A stretch of DNA of 64,000 bases from UBA966 sp046350355. GTDB lineage: Bacteria > Planctomycetota > Phycisphaerae > Phycisphaerales > SM1A02. Position numbers and translations under genes: made by a program. The stretch spans positions 248,001-312,000 of the forward strand of contig JAXMAN010000002.1 of the NCBI GenBank assembly GCA_046350355.1, written 5' to 3'. Shown here one piece after another: positions 28,289 to 37,761 of this stretch; the first letter of the stretch is position 1; each line of letters opens with the position of its first letter. The notes beneath the pieces are model-generated. The model was given only the letters and a program-made list of their open reading frames with translations, was not told the origin of the DNA and did no database searches.

Positions 28289-29293
28289 ATGGCCCCCGAT
28301 TCCGCCAACTCCCGCGACCGCTGGCTGAGCTGGCTGGGCACGCTGGGCGATCACGCGCGACTTCGCATGATGCGCCTGCTCGACCGCGAGGAGCTCGGCG
28401 TCGGCGAGCTCGCGCGCGCGCTGCAGATGCCGCAGAGCACGGTGAGCCGCCATCTGAAGCCGCTCTTCGAGCAGGGCTGGGTCGCCAAGCGCACCGAGGG
28501 GACGCAGAGCCTCTACCGGATGGTCTCCGCGCAGCTTCCGCCGGACATGCGCGAGCTGTGGCGCCTGAGCCACGAACACCTGGGCGCGAGCCCGACCTAC
28601 GAGGAGGACGACGCGCGCCTGGCCGAGGTGCTCGCCTCGCGCCGCGTGGACAGCCGCACCTTCTTCGGCCGCATCGGCGGCGACTGGGACGAGCTGCGCC
28701 GCGAGCTCTTCGGCGAGCTCTTCGCCAGCGACGCGCTGCTGGGGCTGCTTCCGCACGACGCGGTCGCGGCGGACCTGGGCTGCGGCACCGGCGAGGCGGC
28801 GGAGCGGCTCGCGCCCGTCGTGCGTCGCGTGATCGCGGTCGACCGCGAGCCGGCGATGCTCGCGGCCGCGCGCCGGCGCCTCGCGCGCTTCGGCAACGTC
28901 GACTTCCGCGAGGGAGACCTCTTCGAGCTGCCGCTGAAGAACGGCGAGGCGGACCTCGTCGTGCTCATGCTGGTGCTGCACCATGTCGAGTCGCCCGCGC
29001 AGGCGCTCGCCTCCATCGGGCGCGCGACGAGCGTGGGCGGGCGCGTGCTCGTGGTCGACATGGTCCGTCACGACCGCACCAGCTACCAGCAGACGATGGG
29101 GCACCGCCACCTGGGCTTCACCGAATCCGACCTGCGCGCGCACGCGCGCGGGACCGGGCTCTCGCTCGCGCGCTACGTGCGGCTGCGGCCGGACACGCAG
29201 GGCAAGGGACCCGGGCTCTTCTCCGCGCTCTTCGTGCGCGGCGAGGCCGAAAACGCGCCGCGGCCGCGCTCGGGGCGCGGCCGCGGGGAGTGA
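28289..29293 (+). CDS. ArsR-type HTH regulator fused to a SAM-dependent methyltransferase domain (SahR-like)
   Basis: 334 aa. Residues 12-100 form an ArsR winged helix: WLGTLGDHARLRMMRLLDRE, then the recognition helix MPQSTVSRHLKPLFEQGWVA and wing KRTEGTQSLYRM. Residues about 155-320 are a class I methyltransferase fold: ADLGCGTGEAAERLA (SAM loop), IAVDREPAML, FREGDLFELPL and MLVLHHVESPAQAL. From memory, SahR repressors of methionine-cycle genes in Proteobacteria share this architecture and respond to S-adenosylhomocysteine. The two palindromes before metH and ahcY are suitable targets. No copy of the palindrome lies before this gene itself. The SahR role is an inference; the domain content is seen directly. 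The start ATG lacks a Shine-Dalgarno. Confidence 0.82.
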   Translation: MAPDSANSRDRWLSWLGTLGDHARLRMMRLLDREELGVGELARALQMPQSTVSRHLKPLFEQGWVAKRTEGTQSLYRMVSAQLPPDMRELWRLSHEHLGASPTYEEDDARLAEVLASRRVDSRTFFGRIGGDWDELRRELFGELFASDALLGLLPHDAVAADLGCGTGEAAERLAPVVRRVIAVDREPAMLAAARRRLARFGNVDFREGDLFELPLKNGEADLVVLMLVLHHVESPAQALASIGRATSVGGRVLVVDMVRHDRTSYQQTMGHRHLGFTESDLRAHARGTGLSLARYVRLRPDTQGKGPGLFSALFVRGEAENAPRPRSGRGRGE

Positions 29294-29341
29294 TCGTGGA
29301 AGCGTGACGGCGGGGGACGCGCGCGCGGCGCGCCGGCGCGG

Positions 29342-29983
29342 TCACTTGGCGGACTTGGAGTCAGACTTGGAGTCGGACTTGGAGTCGGACTTGCCGGTGC
29401 CGCCGGTCGCGTTCTTCGCGTCGCCCTTCGCGGCGGCGTCGACCCTCGCGGCGTAGGTGGCGTAGTCCTTGGCGACCTTGGTCTCGCACTTGCCGCAGCA
29501 GACCTTGAAGACGCGGTTGCCCACGACGAAGGTCTTCGCGGTGTCGTCGAGCTTCTCGCCCGAGACGACGCAGGTGGTCAGCGGATACGCCTTGCCCTGC
29601 TCGGCGATGATCGCCTCGTTGGCCTTCTTGAGGCCGGCCTGCGGATCCTTCTTGAACTTCGCGAGGCAGTTCTTGCAGCAGAACTTGAGCTCGCGGCCGT
29701 CGTTCATGGGGTCGGTGGGATCGCTGTAGATGTAGGTGACCGCCTTGTCGTCGAGCTTCGCCGAGGAGAACGCGCAGGTCGCCAGCGGCCAGGCCTCGCC
29801 GCGGCGCGTCGCGGGCTTCGCGTCGTCCTTGGCGGCGGGGGCCTTCGAGTCGGGGGACTTGGGCGCGGTCGCCGGCGGCGCGGCGGGGGCGGTCGCGGGC
29901 GGGGCGGCGAAGACGGCCGCGGCCAGCAGGGAGGCGGCGGCGGCGGCGGCGAGCGAGGCGCGAAGCGTGGTGCAGGCGTTCAT
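29342..29983 (-). CDS. Exported protein with two YHS/TRASH-like cysteine motifs
   Basis: 213 aa. Signal peptide (about 1-26), an Ala/Pro linker, then two similar modules: LATCAFSSAKLDD followed by FCCKNCLAKFKKDP, and LTTCVVSGEKLDD followed by VCCGKCETKVAKD. Each has one Cys plus a CCxxC, the layout of YHS/TRASH metal sites. The tail is a KSD repeat (four units) encoded by 12-bp tandem repeats. It probably binds a transition metal in the periplasm. It lies 97 bp downstream of a second gene with related, degenerate motifs on the same strand. Confidence 0.72.
   Translation of the reverse strand: MNACTTLRASLAAAAAASLLAAAVFAAPPATAPAAPPATAPKSPDSKAPAAKDDAKPATRRGEAWPLATCAFSSAKLDDKAVTYIYSDPTDPMNDGRELKFCCKNCLAKFKKDPQAGLKKANEAIIAEQGKAYPLTTCVVSGEKLDDTAKTFVVGNRVFKVCCGKCETKVAKDYATYAARVDAAAKGDAKNATGGTGKSDSKSDSKSDSKSAK
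29351..29393. repeat. 12-bp tandem repeat encoding the KSDS tail
   Basis: 3.6 copies of GGACTTGGAGTC (second copy with A for G) inside the 3' end of the YHS-like gene. In-frame length makes copy-number change harmless to the frame; the tail is likely variable between strains. Confidence 0.8.
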
Positions 29984-30080
29984 GGTGGCTCCTGTGGTTG
30001 GATGCGTGGCGGCCGCGGACCGCGGGGTGCGCGGTGCGGCGGGGCTTCCCATGCTAGTTGCGTCCTCCCCGGGCCTGAAT

Positions 30081-30803
30081 TCAGGGCTTCTGGCCCGCGC
30101 GCCACTGCGCGATGAGCTTCGCCTGCGCCTCCTTCTTGAGCGCGCGGAACTGGTTCGCGTCGGTGACGGTCGCGAAGCCGATGATCTTGCCCTCGTAGCG
30201 CACGGGCGCGGCGGCGGCGGTGAGCGTCTCGCCGGTGAGCGGGCAGGTGCGGTTGGTGATGCCCTTCTCGGCGAGCACCTGCGGCGCGGCGAGGACGGCG
30301 CGGCGCGCGCGGGGCAGGGCGGCCCACTGCTTCGCGTTGTCGGCGTTCTGGAAGCGGACCTCGTAGCTGCCGTAGTAGCCGATGTGCCCGCCGCCGGTGA
30401 TCGGCTCGTCGGTGACGGGATCGATGTACTTGAAGCCCTTCATCGCCGTGGCGGAGCTGGTCTCGTCGGGGCGGTCGACGACATCCTGGCCGGTGATGGT
30501 GGCGGGGCCGTCGGTGGCGACCGGCGCGACGATCGACGGGCGGTCGACGACGTCGGGGCCGGCGCTCGCCGCGTTCGCGGAGCCGCCGCCGGTGCTGCCA
30601 CCGGAGCCGCCGCCGTTCGCGCGGGGCTTGTCGAACTTCGGCTGGCCCGTCGTGATGCTGGGGTTGTCCACCACGTCGGCGCTGTTGGCGGGGGCGCTGC
30701 CGTCGTTGGGGGGCGGCGCATAACGGTCGGCCTTGTCGCTCGACTTGCAGGCGGGGAGGGCGAAGGCCACGGCCAGCAGGGTCAGGGCAAACGGAGTCTT
30801 CAT
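30081..30803 (-). CDS. Lipoprotein with DVVD repeats and degenerate YHS-like domain
   Basis: 240 aa. The lipobox ALPAC places the Cys at residue 19. Residues about 40-135 hold three spaced repeats (ADVVDNPSI, PDVVDRPSI, QDVVDRPDE) separated by Gly/Ser linkers. Residues about 140-235 look like YHS modules without the second cysteine pair: IDPVTDEPITGGGHIGYYGS and NRTCPLTGETL, then VRYEGKIIGFATV. The loss of CCxxC suggests no metal site or a changed one. The start at 30803 follows from the lipobox. It lies divergent from ahcY and upstream of the related exported protein. Confidence 0.68.
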   Translation of the reverse strand: MKTPFALTLLAVAFALPACKSSDKADRYAPPPNDGSAPANSADVVDNPSITTGQPKFDKPRANGGGSGGSTGGGSANAASAGPDVVDRPSIVAPVATDGPATITGQDVVDRPDETSSATAMKGFKYIDPVTDEPITGGGHIGYYGSYEVRFQNADNAKQWAALPRARRAVLAAPQVLAEKGITNRTCPLTGETLTAAAAPVRYEGKIIGFATVTDANQFRALKKEAQAKLIAQWRAGQKP

Positions 30804-30894
30804 GTGGGTAGGTTCGCCGATTTCGGCCCGGGAAGTGCAGGGATCACGCTTCCCGCACCATTCCCCAATCCAATCTGAACCAAATCGCAACGCC

Positions 30895-30928
30895 GGAAAA
30901 TATGCCGGGCATGCCCGGCATATTTTCC
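30895..30928. repeat. Perfect 34-bp palindrome upstream of ahcY
   Basis: All 34 bases are self-complementary. The core is GCCGGGCATGCCCGGC, with AAAATAT before it and ATATTTT after it. It could fold as a hairpin with a CATG loop and flanking T-run on either strand, so a bidirectional terminator/insulator between ahcY and the divergent lipoprotein gene is plausible. It ends 8 bp before the start of the ahcY operator. A binding site for a dimeric protein is the alternative. Confidence 0.75.
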
Positions 30929-30933
30929 TGTGC

Positions 30934-30939
30934 TATCAT
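30934..30939 (+). promoter_or_regulatory. ahcY -10 element (extended)
   Basis: TGCTATCAT provides an extended -10 with TATCAT. Transcription should start near 30946, inside the palindromic operator, which fits repression by steric block. The -35 position (30911-30916) has no TTGACA-like match and falls inside the 34-bp palindrome. Confidence 0.5.
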
Positions 30940-30962
30940 TCGTCCATCCGGATAGACGGATG
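30937..30962. promoter_or_regulatory. Candidate SAH/methionine operator upstream of ahcY
   Basis: 26-bp imperfect palindrome with central 18 bp CGTCCATCCGGATAGACG; 21 of 26 positions match the metH site, and 15 of the central 18. It overlaps the -10 and the expected transcription start. Two base pairs break the symmetry. Confidence 0.7.
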
Positions 30963-30999
30963 AATCGATAACTTTCCCGCCCCCGCACGGAGAACCCCG

Positions 31000-32511
<1,512 letters not shown>

Positions 32512-32537
32512 GCGGATCCGAGTCCCCCTGGGCCACC

Positions 32538-32577
32538 CCGGAATCCCCGTCGCCTCGGCGGGGATTCCGGTCTTTTT
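32538..32577 (+). terminator. Intrinsic terminator of ahcY
   Basis: Stem CCGGAATCCCCG (32538-32549) pairs with CGGGGATTCCGG (32559-32570), followed by TCTTTTT. It begins 27 bp after the stop codon. Confidence 0.88.
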
Positions 32578-32669
32578 CGCGGTCCCGTGTATCTGGTGCC
32601 GTCCCACGCGGCTCCGCTTGCGCGGAGGCGGCGTGGCCGCCTCGATCCGCCGCATCTCCGGAGACCGCC

Positions 32670-33470
32670 ATGCGCCACCACGTCGCCCTCGCCAGCCTCC
32701 TCGTCGCCTCGCTCTCGCCGCTGGTCCCCGCCGACCGCGTCAGCGACGACGCCAACGACGGCCGCCGCGACAGTTCCAAGTGGAGCGAGCGCGAGTCCTC
32801 CGACGCGCGCCGCACGCAGGCCCGCGAGTCCGGCGGACGCATCCGCATCGAGTCGCGGCGCGGCCGCGGCGGCGGCGCGGCCTTCGTCTCGACGGTTTTC
32901 GCGGACTGGACCGACCCCTTCTATCTGGAGTTCGAGCACCGTTTCTCCACCTCGCGTGTCCGCGGCACCGCGCAGTCGGCCTCGGGCGGGCTCGCGATGG
33001 GCTTCGGCACCTTCGACGCCGCCTCCGGATACCGCGACGGCGTCAATGTCCAGGTCGTCCACACGAGCGCGGGCCGCTCGCTGGAGGTGGAGGTCCGCGT
33101 GGCCGGCGTCGCGGTCTTCACCGACTCCGCGGCGCTGGACGCGGGCGCGCACGAGTTCCACATCGCCTTCACCGGCGGCGCGGACGCGGCGATGCTCGTC
33201 TACCTCGACGGCGAGACCACGCCGACGCTCGCCGTCGACGGGATCGCGACCTACTTCGCCGGCTTCGAGTCGCAGGGCATGGCGATCGCCCTCTTCGGCG
33301 GGTGCACCGCGAAGGTGAAGCTCGACTCGAGCTTCGACGACTTCCTCTTCTCCGGCGACCGACACGACGACTCGGACGACGCCGGCTACGACGACAGCGA
33401 CGGCTCCTCGGACGACGACGAGGACGACGGGTACGACGACCACGGGGACCACGGCGGCGGCCACTCGTGA
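32670..33470 (+). CDS. Secreted protein with Asp-rich C-terminus
   Basis: 266 aa from ATG 32670, with CCGGAGA just upstream. Signal peptide about 1-21 (MRHHVALASLLVASLSPLVPA). The middle (about 60-220) is a beta-rich domain (DWTDPFYLEFEHRFST, LVYLDGETTPTLAV, MAIALFGGCTAKV) that looks like a concanavalin/LamG-type jelly roll. The last 40 residues are almost all Asp, Gly, Ser and Tyr, ending HGDHGGGHS, a likely disordered calcium- or metal-binding tail. I do not recognise a family. It follows the ahcY terminator, so it needs its own promoter. Confidence 0.68.
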   Translation: MRHHVALASLLVASLSPLVPADRVSDDANDGRRDSSKWSERESSDARRTQARESGGRIRIESRRGRGGGAAFVSTVFADWTDPFYLEFEHRFSTSRVRGTAQSASGGLAMGFGTFDAASGYRDGVNVQVVHTSAGRSLEVEVRVAGVAVFTDSAALDAGAHEFHIAFTGGADAAMLVYLDGETTPTLAVDGIATYFAGFESQGMAIALFGGCTAKVKLDSSFDDFLFSGDRHDDSDDAGYDDSDGSSDDDEDDGYDDHGDHGGGHS

Positions 33471-33495
33471 CGACCGGCCGCCGACGCGGCGCGTC

Positions 33496-34254
33496 CTATC
33501 GCTCCAGCAGCCACCAGCGCCGCTTCTGCGGGACGCCCCGGTGCAGCCCGAACTTGCGCTTCGCGGCGCTCGCGATGAATTCCGCGGCCTCCTGCGGATC
33601 GTCGGTGGCGCGCACGAGCTCGCGGTCGCGGGCGTCGATCGTGCCGTCGGGAATCATGCGCCGGCGCACGAAGTCGTCCAGCTCGTCCCAGTACTCCTTG
33701 CCCATCACGACGATGGGGAAGTCCGCGATCTTGCGCGTCTGCACCAGCGTGAGCGTCTCGAAGAGCTCGTCCATCGTGCCGTAGCCGCCGGGCATCACGA
33801 CGAAGCCGTACGAGTACTTCAGCAGCATCACCTTGCGCACGAAGAAGTAGCGGAAGTCGACCGTCTTGTCGCAGTAGGGATTCGCCGACTGCTCGTGCGG
33901 GAGCACGATGTTGCAGCCGATGCTCGGTGCGCCGGCCTCGCGCGCGCCCTGGTTGGCGGCCTGCATGATCCCCGGCCCGCCGCCGGTCATGATCGTGAAG
34001 CCCTCCTGTCCCAGCAGGCGCGAGGTCTCGCGCGCGAGCTCGTACCACTTGGTGCCCGGGGCGAAGCGCGCGCTGCCGAAGACGGTCACGCACGGTCCCA
34101 CGAAGTGCAGCGCGCGGAAGCCGCGCAGGAACTCCGCGCTGATGCGAAAGAGCCGCGCGAGCTCCTCGAGACGCGGACGCGGGCCCGCGAGCATGAGGCG
34201 CTCGGCCTCGTGGTTGGCGCCGTTCTCGGGCACCGGCTTCGACGGCTCGTCCAT
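33496..34254 (-). CDS. LOG family protein (nucleoside-5'-monophosphate phosphoribohydrolase type)
   Basis: 252 aa. The signature pair is present: MTGGGPGIMQAANQGA and PGGYGTMDELFE, with the upstream VTVFGSARFAPG strand. LOG proteins cleave the N-glycosidic bond of (modified) AMP; in bacteria many are annotated TIGR00730. It lies 6 nt after the epimerase stop, so the two form an operon. Extra basic C-terminal residues (KRRWWLLER) are unusual. The actual substrate cannot be told from sequence. Confidence 0.9.
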   Translation of the reverse strand: MDEPSKPVPENGANHEAERLMLAGPRPRLEELARLFRISAEFLRGFRALHFVGPCVTVFGSARFAPGTKWYELARETSRLLGQEGFTIMTGGGPGIMQAANQGAREAGAPSIGCNIVLPHEQSANPYCDKTVDFRYFFVRKVMLLKYSYGFVVMPGGYGTMDELFETLTLVQTRKIADFPIVVMGKEYWDELDDFVRRRMIPDGTIDARDRELVRATDDPQEAAEFIASAAKRKFGLHRGVPQKRRWWLLER

Positions 34255-34260
34255 GATGGA

Positions 34261-35397
34261 TCAGCCCTTGGGCGCGGCGGCGGGAGCGGCGGGGGCCGCC
34301 TCGGGCGCGGACTTCGGCGCGGCCTCGGCCGCCGGCTTCGCGCCGGCGCCGCGCACGGCGTCCCACGCCTGCAGCAGCTCCTCCTCGCGCTTGAGCGAGA
34401 GGCCCGGCTGCCCGGGCTTCGCGCCCCAGTCGTAGGCGCCGGGGTGCTTGGACTTCCACCATGCGATCGTGTCGCGCGCCGTGTCCGCGAGCGGACGGAA
34501 GGTGCAGCCGGCGGCGACCGCGCGCTTGCGGCTGGCGGTGCCCATGCCGTCGGGCTCGTCGCCCTGCGGGATCCACAGCGGCAGCCCCATCCACGGCTGG
34601 ACCTGGTTCTGCAGCAGGAACTCCTCGCCCACGGGGACGAACTCCACCGGCGTGCTCACCACGGCCTTGCAGCCGAAGACCATCTCGTCGAAGGTCAGCA
34701 TGCCCGCGGGGCCGAGCACGTTGTAGGTGCCGCCGTGCCCGTCGGCGATGCAGCGCACCGCGAACTCCGCCAGGTCGCGCACGTCGACGAAGGCGACGAA
34801 GGCGCGCCAGGGATCCTTGGGTCCGGGGATCAGCACGCGGCCGCCCTGCGCGATGCGCACCGGCCAGTAGGTGAAGCGGTCGGTCGGGTCGCCGGGGCCG
34901 ACGATCAGGCCCGGGCGCAGCACCGTGCAGCGGTCGCCGAAGACCGCGATCGCGGCCTTCTCGCACGCGGCCTTGAGCGGGCCGTAGGTCATGTTGCTGA
35001 CCTGCGCCTTCTCCGGATCCTCGATCGTGCCCACCGGCGCGTCCTCGTCCGGGTACGGCTTGTCCGTCGAGGCGTAGACGCTGACCGTCGAGATGAAGAC
35101 GTACTGGCGCGCGACCTTCTTCAGCAGCTCGGCCGAGGCGCGCACGTCCTGCGGGCGGTAGCCCGAGTTGTCGATGACCGCGTCCCAGCGGCGTCCCTTG
35201 GCGATGAGCTCCTCGAGCCCCTTGAGGCCCTCGCCCTTGGTCGGGTCGCGGTCGCCGCGGACCTTCTCCAGGTCGGGGAAGAGGTCCGCGCGCGTCTTGC
35301 CGCGGTTGAAGAGCGTGATCTTCCAGCCGCGCGCCTTCGCGGCGGCGACGGTCTCGGGTCCGAGGAACGCGGTGCCGCCCAGGATGAGGAGGTCCAT
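34261..35397 (-). CDS. NAD-dependent epimerase/dehydratase (extended SDR)
   Basis: 378 aa. The Rossmann start MDLLILGGTAFLGPETVAAA gives a GGTxFLG dinucleotide site; the catalytic region is STVSVYAS (about 118-125), then SNMTYGPLKAACEKA with the YxxxK replaced by a YGPLK arrangement as in isoflavone-reductase/RNA-binding-like atypical SDRs. VLRPGLIVGPGDPTDRF follows. The C-terminal 35 residues are Ala/Pro low complexity. A TACGCT hexamer lies 6 nt before the ATG, suggesting a leaderless mRNA. The substrate is unknown. Confidence 0.82.
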   Translation of the reverse strand: MDLLILGGTAFLGPETVAAAKARGWKITLFNRGKTRADLFPDLEKVRGDRDPTKGEGLKGLEELIAKGRRWDAVIDNSGYRPQDVRASAELLKKVARQYVFISTVSVYASTDKPYPDEDAPVGTIEDPEKAQVSNMTYGPLKAACEKAAIAVFGDRCTVLRPGLIVGPGDPTDRFTYWPVRIAQGGRVLIPGPKDPWRAFVAFVDVRDLAEFAVRCIADGHGGTYNVLGPAGMLTFDEMVFGCKAVVSTPVEFVPVGEEFLLQNQVQPWMGLPLWIPQGDEPDGMGTASRKRAVAAGCTFRPLADTARDTIAWWKSKHPGAYDWGAKPGQPGLSLKREEELLQAWDAVRGAGAKPAAEAAPKSAPEAAPAAPAAAPKG

Positions 35398-35403
35398 CCC
35401 CGT

Positions 35404-35409
35404 AGCGTA
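35404..35409 (-). promoter_or_regulatory. Predicted -10 of the leaderless epimerase gene
   Basis: On the minus strand GATACGCTACGGGGATG contains TACGCT 6 nt before the ATG at 35397. No Shine-Dalgarno is present. Confidence 0.4.
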
Positions 35410-35426
35410 TCGCGCCGCGGCGCCGG

Positions 35427-36599
35427 TCAGACCTCGACGATCATCGAGACCGCGTTGCCGCCGCCCAGGCAGAGCGAGCAGAGGCCGCGCTTGCCGCCGG
35501 TGCGGTGGAGCTGGTGCACGAGCGTCGTCAGGACGCGCGCGCCGCTGGCGCCGATGGGGTGGCCCAGCGCGATGCCGCCGCCGCAGATGTTCAGGCGGTC
35601 GGCCGGGATGCCCAGCGGGCCGGAGCAGGCGAGCACCTGCGCGGCGAAGGCCTCGTTGATCTCGAAGAGGTCGATGTCCTTGACCGCGAGCCCGTGCTTG
35701 GCCAGCAGGGCGGCGATGCCGACCTTCGGCGCGATGAAGAGCTCCTTCGGGGCGACGCCCGCGGTGCCGTAGCCCACGATGCGCGCCAGCGGCGTCAGGC
35801 CCAGCGCCTTCGCCTTGGCCTCGCTCATGACCAGGACCGCGGCGGCGCCGTCGCTGATCTGGCTCGCGTTGCCGGCGGTGACGGTGCCCTCCTTCGAGAA
35901 GGCGGGGCGCAGCTTCGCGAGCGCGTCGACGCTGCTGTCGGCGCGGAAGCCCTCGTCGGCGTCGAGGCCGGTCTTGCCCATGCACTGCTCGGGGGTGAGG
36001 GCGACCATCTCCTTCTTGAACCAGCCGTTCTTGGTCGCCTCGGCGGCGCGGCGGTGGCTCTCGACGCTGAAGGCGTCCTGCGCGGCGCGCGTGACGCCGC
36101 TGGTCGAGGCGGTGTGCTCGGCGGCGTTGCCCATCGGCCAGCACTCGAAGGCGCAGGTGAGGCCGTCGTTGGCCATGTGGTCGACGAGCTTGCCGTCGCC
36201 GTACTTGATGCCCGCGCGCACCTGCGCGAGGTGCGGGGCGAGGTCCATGTTCTCCATGCCGCCGGCGACGGCGCACTCGGCGTCGCCGACGCGGATCATC
36301 GTCGCGGCCTGCATGACGGCCTCGAGGCCCGAGCCGCAGACCTTGTTCACGGTGACCGCGTTGAGCGTGTCGGCGAGGCCCGCCTTCAGGCCCGCCTGGC
36401 GCGCGGGGTTCTGGCCCAGCCCGGCCTGGAGCACGTTGCCCATGAAGCACGCCTCGACATGCTCCTTCGCGCCGGGGGCGTCCTCGAGCACCGCCTTGAT
36501 CGCGTAGCTGCCCAGGACGGGCGCGGGCACGCGCGCGAGCGATCCGAAGAACTTGCCGATGGGGGTGCGGCGCGCGGCGACGATGACGGGGGTGCCCAT
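35427..36599 (-). CDS. Acetyl-CoA C-acetyltransferase (thiolase)
   Basis: 390 aa. Thiolase I/II fold with the acylated Cys88 in NKVCGSGLEAVMQAA, the His region EINEAFAAQVLA and the C-terminal Cys/His motif CLGGGNAVSMIVEV, plus GGGIALGHPIGASGARV. It condenses or cleaves acetoacetyl-CoA or longer 3-ketoacyl-CoA. The length suits the biosynthetic/degradative acetoacetyl-CoA group (AtoB/PhaA). AGGAG lies 6 nt before the ATG and TATCAT about 45 nt upstream. It is divergent from fbp. It may feed the same short-chain acyl-CoA metabolism as the acyl-CoA mutase and PrpD, which is an inference. Confidence 0.93.
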   Translation of the reverse strand: MGTPVIVAARRTPIGKFFGSLARVPAPVLGSYAIKAVLEDAPGAKEHVEACFMGNVLQAGLGQNPARQAGLKAGLADTLNAVTVNKVCGSGLEAVMQAATMIRVGDAECAVAGGMENMDLAPHLAQVRAGIKYGDGKLVDHMANDGLTCAFECWPMGNAAEHTASTSGVTRAAQDAFSVESHRRAAEATKNGWFKKEMVALTPEQCMGKTGLDADEGFRADSSVDALAKLRPAFSKEGTVTAGNASQISDGAAAVLVMSEAKAKALGLTPLARIVGYGTAGVAPKELFIAPKVGIAALLAKHGLAVKDIDLFEINEAFAAQVLACSGPLGIPADRLNICGGGIALGHPIGASGARVLTTLVHQLHRTGGKRGLCSLCLGGGNAVSMIVEV

Positions 36600-36643
36600 G
36601 GTGTGCTCCTGCGTTGGAAAGGACCCTGAAAGGGGGAGGGGAA

Positions 36644-36653
36644 ATGATATCGT
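36644..36653. promoter_or_regulatory. Overlapping divergent -10 elements, thiolase (-) and fbp (+)
   Basis: ATGATATCGT reads TATCAT on the minus strand (36649-36644, thiolase) and TATCGT on the plus strand (36648-36653, fbp, 7 nt before its ATG). Two polymerases could not bind together, so the two genes may compete. Confidence 0.4.
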
Positions 36654-36660
36654 CCCCCCG

Positions 36661-37695
36661 ATGAACGAGGCCACCCCGAAGCAGGCCGCGCGCGGCGTCG
36701 TCACCGACAACCTGGTCTCGCTGCAGGCCTTCATCATGGAGGAGGAGGCGCGGCACCCGGGCGCCTCGGGCGAGTTCTCCTGGATCGTCAGCGCCATCTC
36801 GCTGGCCGCCAAGATCATCGCCTACAAGGTGCGGCACGTCCGCCTGCAGAACGTCCTGGGCGCGCAGGGCGACGTCAACGTGCAGGGCGAGGAGCAGCTG
36901 CGCATGGACGTGATCGCCAACGAGGTGATCATGCGCGTGCTTGGCGGCCGCAACTCCATCGCGGTCCTGGGCAGCGAGGAGGACCAGGAGCCGACGATCC
37001 TGCGCCGCGGCCACGAAGGGGGCAAGTACTGCGTGCTCTTCGACCCGCTCGACGGCTCGAGCAACCTCGACACCGCCGTCGGCGTCGGCACCATCTTCAC
37101 GATCCTGCGCAACGACCCGAAGATCCCCGGCGCGGTCGAGACGGTCTGCCAGCCCGGCACCGCGCAGGTCGCCGCGGGCTACGTGCTCTACGGATCGAGC
37201 ACCGTGCTGGTCATCACGACGGGCAACGGCGTGCACATGTTCGAGCTCGACGCGGCGATCGGCAGCTTCATGCTCGTCAAGCGCGACCTGCGGATGCCCG
37301 CCTCGAACAAGGTCTATTCGATCAACGAGGCGTACTACGACGGCTTCCCGCAGGGCTACCAGCGGTACGTCCAGTGGGCGCACGGCAACGGCTACTCGTC
37401 GCGCTACATCGGCTCCATGGTCGCGGACATGCACCGCACGCTCGTCAACGGCGGCGTCTTCCTCTATCCGCCCACGCGCAAGCATCCCAACGGCAAGCTG
37501 CGACTGCTCTACGAGGCGAACCCCATGAGCTTCCTGGTCGAGCAGGCCGGCGGCACGAGCAGCACCGGCACGCAGCGCACGCTGGAGCTCAAGCCGCGCG
37601 AGCTGCACGAGCGCACGCCGCTGGTGCTGGGCTCGCGCGACGAGGTCGCGAAGGTCTTCGCGCAGTTCCGCACGCCCGCCGACGCGCTGCCCTGA
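36661..37695 (+). CDS. fbp: Fructose-1,6-bisphosphatase, class I
   Basis: 344 aa. It removes the 1-phosphate of fructose 1,6-bisphosphate in gluconeogenesis. The metal site FDPLDGSSNLD, GSEEDQEP, the SMVADMHRTL loop and the KLRLLYEANPMSFLVEQAGG stretch are all typical of class I FBPase. The length is normal. The start has no Shine-Dalgarno and a TATCGT hexamer 7 nt upstream suggests a leaderless mRNA. It is monocistronic or followed by the tricorn gene after 78 bp. Confidence 0.96.
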   Translation: MNEATPKQAARGVVTDNLVSLQAFIMEEEARHPGASGEFSWIVSAISLAAKIIAYKVRHVRLQNVLGAQGDVNVQGEEQLRMDVIANEVIMRVLGGRNSIAVLGSEEDQEPTILRRGHEGGKYCVLFDPLDGSSNLDTAVGVGTIFTILRNDPKIPGAVETVCQPGTAQVAAGYVLYGSSTVLVITTGNGVHMFELDAAIGSFMLVKRDLRMPASNKVYSINEAYYDGFPQGYQRYVQWAHGNGYSSRYIGSMVADMHRTLVNGGVFLYPPTRKHPNGKLRLLYEANPMSFLVEQAGGTSSTGTQRTLELKPRELHERTPLVLGSRDEVAKVFAQFRTPADALP

Positions 37696-37761
37696 ACGCG
37701 GGGGTGCGCGTGCGCGCGGCGCGCGCGTCGCGCGCGGGCGCCTGCCGCGCCCGCCGCGAAG

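Noticed and set aside
30929..30999. SAH riboswitch before ahcY
   Set aside because: No SAH riboswitch core is visible; the leader is short and mostly occupied by the DNA palindrome, which points to protein control.
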